Positions 19,755 through 19,988 of a DNA stretch of 19,988 nt are shown one piece after another. The notes below the pieces were generated by a model, which saw only the letters and a list, made by a program, of their open reading frames with translations, had not been told where the DNA came from and did not search any database. The stretch spans positions 1-19,988 of the forward strand of contig DASPTT010000159.1 of NCBI GenBank assembly GCA_035623275.1. The letters are read 5' to 3'. The number at the start of each line of letters is the position of its first letter. Position 1 is the stretch's first letter. This stretch comes from DASPTT01 sp035623275 (GTDB lineage Bacteria > Actinomycetota > Acidimicrobiia > Acidimicrobiales > UBA8190). The translations under genes were made by a program, and so were the position numbers.

Positions 19755-19988
19755 GCTGCCCCGGACGAGGATCGACCGCGGGGAGCGCTCATGGCCTCGG
19801 CCACCTTGCGACCCTCGGATACAAGGCGCGAGCGCGCGAACGCCCGTCCGTCACCAGGTCGGCCGCTGACGACACCTGCGGCAAGTGCATCCTCCGGGAT
19901 CTCGAACACCCTGCTCGCCTGCAGGACGCCGCGGACCTCGTCGACAGGAAACGCGCCTCTCCCGATCACCAGCACATCCACAGCCTCA
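19751..19988 (-). CDS. TadZ/CpaE-like protein, C-terminal part (5' end beyond window)
   Basis: About 78 codons run in from the right edge, so the N-terminus is missing. The visible part, DVLVIGRGAFPVDEVRGVLQ, then VFEIPEDALAAGVVSGRPGD and SRLVSEGRKVAEAM, resembles the C-terminal end of MinD-like TadZ/CpaE ATPases, which localise the pilus machinery to the pole. This includes the pattern of a predicted beta strand, PED and a late basic helix. The P-loop is not in the window. It overlaps tadA by 4 bases, and TadZ is the usual neighbour there. No internal start is assigned; a GTG at 19981 is only a codon in the middle. Confidence 0.7.
   Translation of the reverse strand, partial: EAVDVLVIGRGAFPVDEVRGVLQASRVFEIPEDALAAGVVSGRPGDGRAFARSRLVSEGRKVAEAMSAPRGRSSSGAA

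Noticed and set aside
1..19988. CRISPR arrays, tRNA/rRNA genes, transposases or prophage genes
   Set aside because: No regularly spaced repeats, no cloverleaf-like or rRNA-like segments, and no transposase, integrase or phage structural motifs were recognised on either strand.

Overview
The window is high-GC DNA from an actinobacterium. GTG starts are frequent, most operons use 4-nt stop/start overlaps (GTGA, ATGA, TTGA), and the gene families match. The combination of a Mycobacterium-like steroid ring-degradation cluster with an actinobacterial Tad pilus locus would fit an Acidimicrobiia-type lineage, but that placement is inference. No rRNA, tRNA, CRISPR array or insertion sequence was seen, and no stretch over 300 bases lacks a gene.

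Region 1 (1-6313) looks like a steroid ring C/D degradation cluster. A truncated acyl-CoA dehydrogenase (minus) diverges from a FadA5/FadA6-type thiolase (plus), with an inverted repeat between them. Converging on the thiolase is a tightly coupled minus-strand operon, echA20-ipdA-ipdB-ipdC, in the gene order I recall for Rv3550-Rv3553 of M. tuberculosis. A divergent short-chain dehydrogenase lies next to echA20, as Rv3549c does there. Together these would open rings D and C of the indane intermediates made from cholesterol-type steroids and thiolyse the products. The hydratase-type Glu is replaced in EchA20 and the CoA-transferase-type Glu is not visible in IpdB, which fits ring-cleaving hydrolase chemistry.

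Region 2 (6314-11275) holds a stand-alone EAL-domain c-di-GMP phosphodiesterase, then a three-gene proton-translocating NAD(P) transhydrogenase operon (pntAA-pntAB-pntB), followed two bases later by an extended-SDR-like protein without the usual YxxxK pair. Short palindromes with GACC/GGTC half-sites lie before both the EAL gene and pntAA.

Region 3 (11262-19988, all minus strand) is a Tad/Flp pilus locus read right to left: TadZ-like (truncated), TadA ATPase, TadB, TadC, a Flp-type pilin, two TadE-like pseudopilins, a TadG-like protein, and a 955-residue membrane protein. That last protein combines transmembrane helices, an apparently external LysM domain, a degenerate P-loop-like region, and a cytoplasmic SARP-type winged helix with a bacterial transcriptional activator domain. 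Downstream are an SSB paralogue without the acidic C-terminal tip, a strong hairpin, and two overlapping small genes (67 and 58 aa) with excellent ribosome binding sites. The most interesting element is the LysM-SARP protein as a possible cell-wall-sensing regulator of the pilus; SSB plus Tad genes suggests a possible link to DNA uptake.
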